NCBI GenBank assembly: GCA_038093515.1 | Contig: JBBPSI010000151.1 | Span: forward strand, 1 to 62,587 | Origin: Butyriboletus loyo | Taxonomy: Eukaryota; Basidiomycota; Agaricomycetes; Boletales; Boletaceae | Reading direction: 5' to 3' | Length of the DNA: 62,587 bases | Shown here: in pieces, positions 1 to 11,010 of the stretch | Numbering within the stretch: the stretch's first letter is position 1 | Layout of the letters: every line of letters starts with the position of its first letter | Position numbers and translations under genes: made by a program | The notes under the pieces: generated by a model | Databases searched by the model: none | The model's input: only the letters and a program-made list of their open reading frames with translations | Told to the model about the DNA's origin: nothing

Positions 1-437
1 AATCTAAAATTAATAGTGTAGTCAAACTGTACCATTTGTGGCGCTTTTTTGATTACCAAATGTGTTGTATCCACTGTGCCAAAACATAGCCAAACTGTAC
101 TCATTGTGGCGCTTTTTTGATTACCCAATCTGTTGTGTTACTGTGCCAAAATATTGATTATTGTGTAGATGTGGCTGCTTGACTCTTTTGGGATGCTTAC
201 ATAAGCAAAAGTGCGCTGTCTCATACTGGCGTCCTGGACGCCCATGCTACTACAGCCACAATCTCAAAATACATTATTTCTATTTTTCTCATAACACACA
301 AAACACACTGATACATTGGTATAATAGTTGTATTTTGCATTTTGACAATAACTTGTTCAAATGTTGACGGATTTTCATGAATGTGGTCTTGTTTTGAAGC
401 TGACACAAGTATCAATACACATGTGGCTGTGGAGTGG

Positions 438-680
438 CCGCATTTCGACACAGTGTCGAATTGCGGTGTTTTTGCCCCTTTTTCTCACACTCTGTAATGT
501 ACACATTTAATATGTGCCGCATCTCGACATCATGTCAAAATGCGGCACATATTATGTGTTGAAGCGCCGCAATGCAACATCATGTCAAGATGCGGCACAT
601 TTCCTCTCATTAATCATTGTATATGTGCCAATACTCTTGTCATAAGTTGCCGCATCAATGTAAATGTATAATTGCGGCAG
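438..680. repeat. cluster of four GCCGCA/TGCGGC hairpins (unit 1)
   Basis: Four inverted repeats lie within 240 bases: 438-466 (arms CCGCATTTCGACAC and GTGTCGAATTGCGG), 509-553 (14-base perfect arms AATATGTGCCGCAT and ATGCGGCACATATT), 564-598 and 649-680. All use a GCCGCA...TGCGGC core, and the first three share a CGACA or CATCATGTCAA-like loop. The cluster is repeated in units 2 and 3 near 3640-3880 and 6630-6870. Confidence 0.85.
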
Positions 681-1199
681 TGTAGTGCTATTATAGATCA
701 GGCTAACCCGGCCTAACCCTAAGGTATTTAAGAAAACAGTGTAATATAGTGTAGATCTAGGGTTCAAGTACCTAGGATTGGCTACCAAAGCAGGCTCATA
801 ACCAATGCTTTGTATTTGAGCTATATCTTACCCATTTTGCAAGCGATTTGGATGATTGTGGATGGATTTGGAAGCTTACGTAAGCATGTATGCGCTGGTT
901 GTGCAGTATGGGTGTGTTGGATTCGCATTTCATTTTCCCATGCCCAGCCACACATACAAGCTGAATATTTTACCTACAGTTTAGTGTACAAGAATTGTAA
1001 GCTGGGCTTTGTTTCTCCCGCACTCTTGATAAACATTGTAGCCATGGTTTCTGACATGATTTGGTGTGTAGTTGGTATGGCACCATTTGTATTTGTTGGT
1101 GAGATATACTCAATATACTGTTGGAGGCTAGAATTGATTTTGTGAAATTTGTGGTAGATTGTGGTATTTGAGATTATTTGGTTTAGGAAGAACCCTAAG

Positions 1200-1306
1200 A
1201 TCTAACTAATGGGGGAGACCCCCAAACCCCCCTTCCGAGAATATATAATCTAGAACACTAACTTCTAACCGAGAACGAGAGCGAGAGGGAAACCAAGCTA
1301 ACATAT
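1200..1306. repeat. GGGGGAGACCCCC box, copy 1
   Basis: A block of about 105 bases contains the perfect hairpin GGGGG-AGA-CCCCC followed by AAACCCCCC and a conserved AATATATAATCTAGAACACT tract, ending in AAGCTAACATATG. Related copies lie near 2083-2186, 2670-2776, 4397-4505 and 5563-5665, and a decayed one near 7667-7715. Confidence 0.85.
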
Positions 1307-1554
1307 GTGTTTGATTTGTCACAGTTTATTATTGTTTATAGTTGGAGATGGTTGGTTGGGGTGGGGTGGGTGGGAAAGAAGCCTGAGGTGTATATTGTGT
1401 CTAGTAATTATCAAACATATTTTGGGCAAAGCTAGGATAATCATGTAGAGAATCTGATACTAGAATGGACTGTACAGATGGCAATAGAAGGGTGTGTTGA
1501 ATAAGGATAAGGCTTACCCTATACCCTGCAAAGTGAGATTGAATTGGTTGATTT

Positions 1555-2590
1555 TTGTCTAGAGAAATGCACCGTAGAATCCTCAAGCAAAGTCACTTGG
1601 ATATGCTCTTTTTTCATGATATTTTTGTATATTTTGGCAATAGGTCATTGTTTGGTTTGTATCTACAGAATTGTGCCATAGATTGTACCGTAGAATTCTT
1701 GATCTGTGATGCTCTTTTTGTTTTGGCAATAGGACATTGTTTTGATTTGTTCTACAGAATCGCAGCGTAGAATCCTTGATCAGAAGTCATCCAGATACAC
1801 TCTTTTTGTACAGAATTGCACTATAGATTGCACCGTAGAATCCTTGGCCAGTGGTACTGAGATATTGTCTTTTTGTTTGATTTTTATCTAGGGAGTTGCA
1901 TTGTAGAATCCTTGAGCAGAAGCTTGAAAAGATCAGTCAGATATGCTCTTGTTCATGGTATTTTTATCTGTAGAATCCTTGATCAGAAGCACTCAGATAT
2001 GCTCTGTTTTCATAGTCAAGTATAGCTGAGATTTCCAAGCAAAGCATAGTCAAAGAGTTGGTTATGTAGAAGTAGTCTCATTGGATTCTAACTGATGGGG
2101 GAGACCCCCAAACCCCCCTTCCGAGAATATATAATCTAGAACACTAACCTCTAACTAGCGAAACCACGAAACCAAGCTAACATATGCGTTCCATTGACTT
2201 CAAATCTTCACCCTTTGCCTATACCTCTTTGCCATGCTTACATAATCAAATATGCGCCATGTCTAGTGGGGGTGCGGGGGTGTACATCCAAAGCGTACTT
2301 ACTTATCCTTATCAAAAAGTCTACACAAAGTGTACAGAAAGCGTACAAAAATGTCATTGCATTGTTTGATTTTTGTTTACAGAAACGCAGCGTAGAACCC
2401 TTGACCAGAAGCACTGAGATATGCTGTATTTTATGCTATTTTTGTTTGATTGTTATCTACAGAAACGCACCGTAGAACCCTCGACCAGAAGTGCTCAGAT
2501 ATGGTCTTTTTGTTTGATTTTTATATAGAGAATCGCACCGTAGAATCCTTGATCAGAAGTATGCAGATATGCTCTGTTTTCACTTGAGTA
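1555..2590. repeat. minisatellite of ACCGTAGAATCCTTGA-type repeats
   Basis: Imperfect repeats of roughly 60-100 bases recur here and at 4750-5480 and about 5820-5890. Each has a CTACAGAATCGCACCGTAG-like box, then AATCCTTGACCAGAAG, then CAGATATGCTCTTTTT. The number and order of copies differ between unit 1 and unit 2, which accounts for much of the difference in unit length. Confidence 0.8.
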
Positions 2591-5500
2591 TAGCTGAGAT
2601 TGGTTGGATATTTGGGGTAAGGATAGTCAGGAACTGGTAATGGTAGGTAGTCTGATTAGAAGACAACACTAAGATCTAACTAATGGGGGAGACCCCCAAA
2701 CCCCCCTTCCGAGAATATATAATCTAGAACACTAACTTCTAACCGAGAGCGAGAGCGAAACCAAGCTAACATATGTGTTGCATTGACTTCAAATCTTCAC
2801 CCTTTGCCTATACCTCTTTGCCATGCTTACATAACCAAAAATGCGCCAGGTTGAGCAGAGGAGCGGGGGTGTAGATCTGAACTCAAAGCATAGGAAAATG
2901 TCATTGCATTGTTTGATTTTTATCTACAGAATTGCAGAAGCTCCATAATAATATTTAAATCTATGTGGGAATTGATGTAACAGAGTCAAATGTCATCTTA
3001 TATGGTCCCTGGACTGTGGGAGTTATATGCAGGCTCAGGGGCTCTATGCTAGTCTGCAATTTGACTTGTTTTGTTGATCTATAAATGTGATTACTTATTT
3101 AATTCCAGGCCAATTTCCAAATATCATAATTATCGCAGCCAGATAGACAATATGTAGAGTATTACGCAACTGATAAAAAATAAATCATGACAATCGGACC
3201 GTGGGAAGCATAGCAAAAGTGCAATCTAAAATGAATAGTGTAGTCAAACTGTACCATTTGTGGCGCTTTTTTGATTACCAAATGTGTTGTATCCACTGTG
3301 CCAAAACATAGCCAAACTGTACTCATTGTGGCGCTTTTTTGATTACCCAATCTGTTGTGTTACTGTGCCAAAATATTGATTATTGTGTAGATGTGGCTGC
3401 TTGACTCTTTTGGGATGCTTACATAAGCAAAAGTGCGCTGTCTCATACTGGCGTCCTGGACGCCCATGCTACTACAGCCACAATCTCATAATACACGAAA
3501 CACACTGATACATTGGTATAATAGTTGTATTTTGCATTTTGACAATAACTTGTTCAAATGTTGACGGATTTTCATGAATGTGGTCTTGTTTTGAAGCTGA
3601 CACAAGTATCAATACACATGTGGCTGTGGAGTGGCCGCATTTCGACACAGTGTCGAATTGCGGTGTTTTTGCCCCTTTTTCTCACACTCTGTAATGTACA
3701 CATTTAATATGTGCCGCATCTCGACATCATGTCAAAATGCGGCACATATTATGTGTTGAAGCACCGCAATGCAACATCATGTCAAGATGCGGCACATTTC
3801 CTCTCGTTAATCATTGTATATGTGCCAATACTCTTGTCATAAGTTGCCGCATCAATGTAAATGTATAATTGCGGCAGTGTAGTGCTATTATAGATCAGGC
3901 TAACCCGGCCTAACCCTAAGGTATTTAAGAAAACAGTGTAATATAGTGTAGATCTAGGGTTCAAGTTACCTAGGATTGGCTACCAAAGCAGGCTCATAAC
4001 CAATGCTTTGTATTTGAGCTGTATCTCACCCATTTTGCAAGCGATTTGGATGATTGTGGATGGATTTGGAAGCTTACGTAAGCATGTATGCGCTGGTTGT
4101 GCAGTATGGGTGTGTTGGATTCGCATTTCATTTTCCCATGCCCAGCCACACATACAAGCTGAATATTTTACCTACAGTTTAGTGTACAAGAATTGTAAGC
4201 TGGGCTTTGTTTCTCCCGCACTCTTGATAAACATTGTAGCCATGGTTTCTGACATGATTTGGTGTGTAGTTGGTATGGCACCATTTGTATTTGTTGGTGA
4301 GATATACTCAATATACTGTTGGAGGCTAGAATTGATTTTGTGAAATTTGTGGTAGATTGTGGTATTTGAGATTATTTGGTTTAGGAAGAACCCTAAGATC
4401 TAACTAATGGGGGAGACCCCCAAACCCCCCTTCCGAGAATATATAATCTAGAACACTAACTTCTAACCGAGAACGAGAGCGAGAGGGAAACCAAGCTAAC
4501 ATATGTGTTTGATTTGTCACAGTTTATTATTGTTTATAGTTGGAGATGGTTGGTTGGGGTGGGGTGGGTGGGAAAGAAGCCTGAGGTGTATATTGTGTCT
4601 AGTAATTATCAAACATATTTTGGGCAAAGCTAGGATAATCATGTAGAGAATCTGATACTAGAATGGACTGTACAGATGGCAATAGAAGGGTGTGTTGAAT
4701 AAGGATAAGGCTTACCCTATACCCTGCAAAGTGAGATTGAATTGGTTGATTTTTGTCTAGAGAATTGCACCGTAGAATCCTCAAGCAAAGTCACTTGGAT
4801 ATGCTCTTTTTTCATGATATTTTTGTATATTTTGGCAATAGGTCATTGTTTGGTTTGTATCTACAGAATTGTGCCATAGATTGTACCGTAGAATTCTTGA
4901 TCTGTGATGCTCTTTTTGTTTTGGCAATAGGACATTGTTTTGATTTGTTCTACAGAATCGCAGCGTAGAATCCTTGATCAGAAGTCATCCAGATACACTC
5001 TTTTTGTACAGAATTGCACTATAGATTGCACCGTAGAATCCTTGGCCAGGGATACTGAGATATTGTCTTTTTGTTTGATTTTTATCTAGGGAGTTGCATT
5101 GTAGAATCCTTGACCAGAAGCTTGAAATGATTACCCAGATATACTCTGTGTTATGGTATTTTTATCTAGAGAATCGCACCGTAGAATCCTTGACCAGAGA
5201 TACTCAGATATGCTCTTTTTTCATAGTTATATCCCCATACTATCATTGCATTGTTTTGATTTTTGTTTATAGAAATGCACTGTAGAACCCTTGACCAGAA
5301 GCACTGAGATATGCTGTATTCTATGCTATTTTTGTTTGATTGTTATCTACAGAAACGCACCGTAGAACCCTCGACCAGAAGTGCTCAGATATGGTCTTTT
5401 TGTTTGATTTTTATATAGAGAATCGCACCGTAGAATCCTTGATCAGAAGTACCCAGATATGCTCTGTTTTCACTTGAGTATAGCTGAGATTGGTTGGATA

Positions 5501-6937
5501 TTTGGGGTAAGGATAGTCAGGAACTGGTAATGGTAGGTAGTCTGATTAGAAGACAACACTAAGATCTAACTAATGGGGGAGACCCCCAAACCCCCCTTCC
5601 GAGAATATATAATCTAGAACACTAACTTCTAACCGAGAGCGAGAGCGAAACCAAGCTAACATATGTGTTGCATTGACTTCAAATCTTCACCCTTTGCCTA
5701 TACCTCTTTGCCATGCTTACATAACCAAAAATGCGCCAGGTTGAGCAGAGGAGCGGGGGTGTAGATCTGAACTCAAAGCATAGGAAAATGTCATTGCATT
5801 GTTTGATTTTTATCTACAGAATCGCACCGCAGAATCCTTGACCAGAAGCACCCAGATATGCTCTTTTTCATGGTATTTTTGTTTGATTTTTATTACAGAA
5901 TTGCAGAAGCTCCATAATAATATTTAAATCTATGTGGGAATTGATGTAACAGAGTCAAATGTCATCTTATATGGTCCCTGGACTGTGGGAGTTATATGCA
6001 GGCTCAGGCGCTCTATGCTAGTCTGCAATTTGACTTGTTTTGTTGATCTATAAATGTGATTACTTATTTAATTCCAGGCCAATTTCCAAATATCATAATT
6101 ATCGCAGCCAGATAGACAATATGTAGAGTATTACGCAACTGATAAAAAATAAATCATGACAATCGGACCGTGGGAAGCATAGCAAAAGTGCAATCTAAAA
6201 TGAATAGTGTAGTCAAACTGTACCATTTGTGGCGCTTTTTTGATTACCAAATGTGTTGTATCCACTGTGCCAAAACATAGCCAAACTGTACTCATTGTGG
6301 CGCTTTTTTGATTACCCAATCTGTTGTGTTACTGTGCCAAAATATTGATTATTGTGTAGATGTGGCTGCTTGACTCTTTTGGGATGCTTACATAAGCAAA
6401 AGTGCGCTGTCTCATACTGGCGTCCTGGACGCCCATGCTACTACAGCCACAATCTCAAAATACATTATTTCTATTTTTCTCATAATACACGAAACACACT
6501 GATACATTGGTATAATAGTTGTATTTTGCATTTTGACAATAACTTGTTCAAATGTTGACGGATTTTCATGAATGTGGTCTTGTTTTGAAGCTGACACAAG
6601 TATCAATACACATGTGGCTGTGGAGTGGCCGCATTTCGACACAGTGTCGAATTGCGGTGTTTTTGCCCCTTTTTCTCACACTCTGTAATGTACACATTTA
6701 ATATGTGCCGCATCTCGACATCATGTCAAAATGCGGCACATATTATGTGTTGAAGCACCGCAATGCAACATCATGTCAAGATGCGGCACATTTCCTCTCG
6801 TTAATCATTGTATATGTGCCAATACTCTTGTCATAAGTTGCCGCATCAATGTAAATGTATAATTGCGGCAGTGTAGTGCTATTATAGATCAGGCTAACCC
6901 GGCCTAACCCTAAGGTATTTAAGAAAACAGTGTAATA

Positions 6938-7008
6938 TATCCAACAAAAAAAGCTTCGCTTTTTTTGTTTCCTCCGAACCCTATTTCCTAATTGGGTCAT
7001 TTTGGGTG
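6938..7008. other. ~70 base extra segment with perfect hairpin in unit 3
   Basis: Where units 1 and 2 read GTGTAATATAGTGTAGATC, unit 3 has about 70 additional bases. The extra segment begins with CAAAAAAAGC-TTC-GCTTTTTTTG, a perfect 10-base stem with a three-base loop. Unit homology resumes after it for only about 40 bases. Confidence 0.75.
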
Positions 7009-7715
7009 TAGATCTTGGGTTCAAATTACCTAGGATTGGCCACCAAAGCAGGCTCATAACCAACAAGATGTCTGATATTTTATTTTGCATGACTCTCCTA
7101 CACTGCCTCCTGCTTTCCAAACAAAGATCATTTTTGTAGCCTCAAATATGCTAGCCATAGATAAGCGAGGTGGTGCTCCTACCAATTTATGACCCTCCAG
7201 ACATGATGGTAACATTCACTGAGCCCAATGAAATCAGTTGGGCCCACAGTGCAACATTCTCCTCCTCCTCTGATATTCAAAATGGGCATATCATGCCAGG
7301 GGACCTTTCCAGAACCATTCCAGAATTTTTCCTGGGGGTTATAGAACCCTCTGAATCTATTGGTGACACTTGGAAGTTCCTAAAAACTTGTGTTCATAGC
7401 AGTTCTTGACCTGTACATGATACAGCCTGGTTTTATTTTTATCTCCAAGTCCTGACCATCAATTTTGGTGGTATTTTTATCTAAAGAATCACACTGTAGA
7501 TCACACTATAGAATCTTTGACCAGAAGCACTCTTTTTTTCATAGTCATACCCCCATACAACTCATATCCAGTTCCCGAGCAAAGTGTAGTCAAAGAGTTG
7601 CTTATGTAAGATATGTATTTGTGGTGAGCATAGTCAAAGGTAGTCTCATTGGAAAACAACCCCAACATCTAATAGGGGAAACTCCTGAACCCCCTTTCTG
7701 AGAATATATAGTCTA

Positions 7716-8878
7716 GGATTGGATTGGATTGGATGGATGGATAGATGCGGCGGACTACACAACCATGTTGGCTGTGCATCCGTGACGCAGTAGCTGATCG
7801 ACGACACACCTGTTTTGTTGAGGGACTCGACCTAATTGTGCAGACGTCCCACACCAAAAGGTGGTTAAGGAACAGTAACTGACCTAAGCAAACACTTTGA
7901 CTGGGGCTTGAATACGCGACCTGTAAATGCTCCATTGCGAGCTCGTCGAAATCTCAACGTTTTATCGGAGTGAGGATGTTGGAAGGAGATCTCGTCATAA
8001 TTTGTGCCAATCGCGCACGATGCGTCTCGTACACCACGTGTGGTAAATGCTGTTCCCTCGAGGAGCGCACATACACGGTGATCCCAAGAAATGACGGTTC
8101 CACGTGCGAGTAGGAATGATCGTACGACTACCACGAGGAACATCTTGATCGAGAGTGCAAGGCCGCTGGTCTACACGGGCCGTTTCTGCTGCTTGCAATC
8201 GGATGTAGAATGGGTTTTGTGGTGTGAGAAAACGGTGGAGGTGCCACATTGGTCATTGACGAGAGGGTTACGTCCCATACGACACAGGTATCCAAGACAG
8301 ACTCTCCGCACAGATCGAACGAGCGGGTTAGGTGATGCAGTCTACCCATGGTGACAGTAATGTGACGTTGGCCGTCCGAAGGTACTGCTAGCATCAAGAC
8401 TCAACAAACCATGAGCGTGAGTACAACCAATCAGAGCACGGAGAGACACATACGTGCGACGTCCACGTGTCGGATGTGGAAACGCGAACATTGTCTGATA
8501 TGAATGTGAGTGTGAACATTATTAGAGTTCAGATATGCCTCCCGGATCATGTGGTGAACGTTCTTCACACTGCCTGCACAGGAAGGTCCGGAATGCATGC
8601 ACTTTGTGCGTGGAAGTCGTGAGTTAGTCAATGATGGATTGTACGCTTTGGCAGGGTCTTGCCACGAGGCACTTGCGTGGACAGACGCATAGCGACAATA
8701 ACAGAACGTATTTATGGAACAACTTTGCACATTGCGAGTAAACCTAAAGACCTCACTTTTTCGCTCTTCGAATTACACGACTGTGTACCATCGCTGAAGA
8801 TGTCATCAACAAAGACTAGTGCGTAGTGGCTCCGAAGAGTGATTTTGTTGAATTCTGACAGTTCAATAAGGCCCAATA
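7716..8878. other. intergenic, with an inverted copy of the 54 kb spacer
   Basis: No convincing gene is seen. A short GGATT/GGAT run lies at about 7714-7745. From about 8020 to 8400 the sequence matches the reverse complement of about 54050-54480, including the GAGGAGCGCACATACA and GGCCGTCCGAAGGTACTGCTAG stretches. From about 8700 the bases resemble the region upstream of the other WD40 genes (a TGGAACAACTTTGC leader). Confidence 0.6.
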
Positions 8879-10803
8879 ATGATACTCGACAATGGTTGCT
8901 CCAATGAGAATGGGGTGTGGGCAGTCGCGTTCCACACGGACGGAAACCACCTTTTGGGTGGGAGTGGAAACCGGATTCGACGATGGCAGCTTGAAGATGG
9001 TCGAGAGGTCGGAGAGCAAATGGGAATGAACCCGTGCGCCATTTCTGCGTCGAGAGATGACAGGTGGATAGTATGCGGAACAGGGGAGGGCGCAAGCGTA
9101 TGGGACGCGGAGTTGCGTAAACAAGTCATCTGCGTGGAGGGTAAAAAGTTGGTATATGCACTTGACGTCTCACCAGATTCGACCAGATTCGCTACTGGGA
9201 CTGAGGACGAGGCGAACGTCTGGTGCATAACGACAGGGAAGAGACTGGTTGACCCGCTCCGACATGACAGTCGGGTCATTGGAGTCAAATTCTCGCCAAA
9301 TGGCAAGTACATCGCCACTGCCAGCTCTCGCGGCTCGATCCGTGTTGTCGACAGCCGCACTGGTGATGCGCTCGTCACCATCAAAGCTGTCACACCCTCG
9401 ACGCATCTCATCACCCCGCTTGCATGGTCCAGTGACAGTCAGAAAATTTTCGCGGCGTCACACGAGAACAAAATCAAGTCTTTTGCTGTACCCACTGGAT
9501 CTCTGCTCGCGGAATCGCCGACCCAATGCGGCGAAAGGGTCGAGTCTATCGCTCTGGCAGCGAATGACAGATTCATCGCTGCCTACGCGTCGTGTTCCAT
9601 CTGGTTCCTCGACACATCGACTCTCACTCAGATTGACCTTGCCATTGAGGACACTGAGAAGATATGGTCGATTGCCATCTCTCCGGATTGTAGCCGTTTA
9701 GCGACTGGACGAGGTGACGGGAAAATTACCGTGCGTGACCTCGGGCAGATTCTCCCTGACTTGTATGGTTCTTTGCATGTGAGCATTTGTCCATTCGTGA
9801 TGTTTCCATCCGCGTTAACACACCACGTTAGACATCGACATCTACTTGCGACGAACGACAACCGGACGAGCAGCCTGCAACGTCAGGTGACGATGATCTC
9901 GAGGTATCAGTTTGTCCTTCCCTTGCTTGAAGCAAGTCCTCATGATCGCACAGGTCGACGTGCCAGCTAGCGCACCACCCCTTGAATTTAACTTTGATGA
10001 GGTTGGTGTTTACTATACTTTTCTCTCTCCGTGTTGACCTTGTTGCAGCCTCCATCTCCGACCACCTCTGCCCGTCCTGATGGAGACGAGGTACCGCCAC
10101 TGGGTGCGTCACATGCTGTACTATATTTGTCCGATGCTATACTGGTGAACCTCCCCTACAGAGATTCGCGACACTGCGGAGCCATCTCGCCAGCGTATTG
10201 CAGTGTTTAAAAGGTTGATCCAGAAGCGTAACCCGGCTCTACATCAGCCCGATCGAGTTCCCAGGGAGTCGCGCACAAATGAGGGTTCGTCGATGTCTGC
10301 AGGTAGACGTAACCGAGTGAGTGCTCTCCTTTGATGGCTGGTTGGCTGTGGTGTGTCTAACATATCATCATAGCGAAAGGTCGCAAAACCTACTGTAAAA
10401 CCAAACGTGAGTTTGTTTGCAGTGGCTCATCAGATGTTACAGCCTAACGTGCCTACCAAGGCTGCCAAGCCCGATGATCCGAACAAAAACGCTCCTAGTG
10501 GACAAGGCTACGGAGATCCAACGCCAGCAGGTTTGGTCTGTCGCTTTTCGATTATTATGCACCATGTTATGATAGCTGATTTCCCATTAGGCACAAGAAA
10601 TGGACGATCGACCTCCACCCTCCGCCGAGCCGGTGCGCATTCTTCGCTTCGCTGACCTAGTGGACTCATTGAATTACATTAGCGACGGATTGTCTTTTCG
10701 ATCTCGTTCCGAGTTCCCTCGTGGATGTCATCAGCAAGCTTGCATAAAATATTCGCATTCTTCTCTCCGCGGACCCAGCCTGGGACTCACTGAATTACAT
10801 TAG
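8879..10803 (+). CDS. WD40 repeat protein, copy A (5' end damaged)
   Basis: This encodes a WD40 beta-propeller protein, a protein-interaction scaffold expected in the cytoplasm; its partner is unknown. Exon 1 (8879-9778) carries about seven repeats with recognisable blades: WAVAFHTDG, CAISASRDD, YALDVSPDS, GVKFSPNG, PLAWSSDS, SIALAAND and IWSIAISPD. Introns then separate short tail exons ending in DDDLE, EFNFDE, PPSPTTSARP and SMSAGRRNR, a proline-rich segment VAHQMLQPNVP and a last exon starting AQEMDD, with a stop at 10801-10803. The tail organisation is shared with the other WD40 copies. Upstream, the paralogous reading frame contains TAA just before 8879, so translation would have to start at the ATG at 8879. 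It may be a functional shortened gene or the start of a pseudogene. Intron limits are read by eye. Confidence 0.7.
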
Positions 10804-11010
10804 CTAGGGTTTCAATGTTGCGTTCCTCACAGTAACCATAACTACAGCAGTGTTGTTAATGTAGTAAAAGAAGAGCGAAAGTAATTTCCATAAGTAAATG
10901 GACAGCAAGTTGGCGGGTTGCTCCTCCGCCTAGCACTAATTAGTAAGAGTATGAGAAGGCAGGCATTGCAGTTGCAGATCGACGTCGAAGCAGGTCTACA
11001 ATTCAAAAAA

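Larger units (their letters stand above)
1..7715. repeat. AT-rich tandem array of ~3 kb units
   Basis: Three successive copies of one long unit start near 1, 3222 and 6191; the same block beginning ATGTGGCTGC recurs at 169, 3391 and 6360, giving periods of 3222 and 2969 bases. Units 1 and 2 are nearly identical apart from indels, such as about 23 bases missing near 3487 and different numbers of internal minisatellite blocks. Unit 3 matches only to about 7050; after unrelated sequence a degraded tail resembling the unit's end runs from about 7440 to 7715. No reading frame looks like a protein: the frames are short and stop-rich. Base composition is far more AT-rich than the rest of the window. 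It could be a satellite or a tandemly copied non-coding element; I do not recognise the family. Confidence 0.9.

Noticed and set aside
690..730. CCTAACCCTAAGG, resembling a telomeric repeat
   Set aside because: It occurs once per 3 kb unit and is not repeated in tandem, so it is not a telomere tract.
810..1145. 111-codon frame conserved in units 1 and 2
   Set aside because: The conservation reflects near-identity of the repeat units. The frame is absent from unit 3 and has no domain or codon signature of a gene.
8863..9414. 183-codon minus-strand frame opposite WD40 copy A
   Set aside because: It is antisense to a clear WD40 exon; Ser/Pro-rich composition and equivalent antisense frames in every WD40 copy mark it as a shadow.
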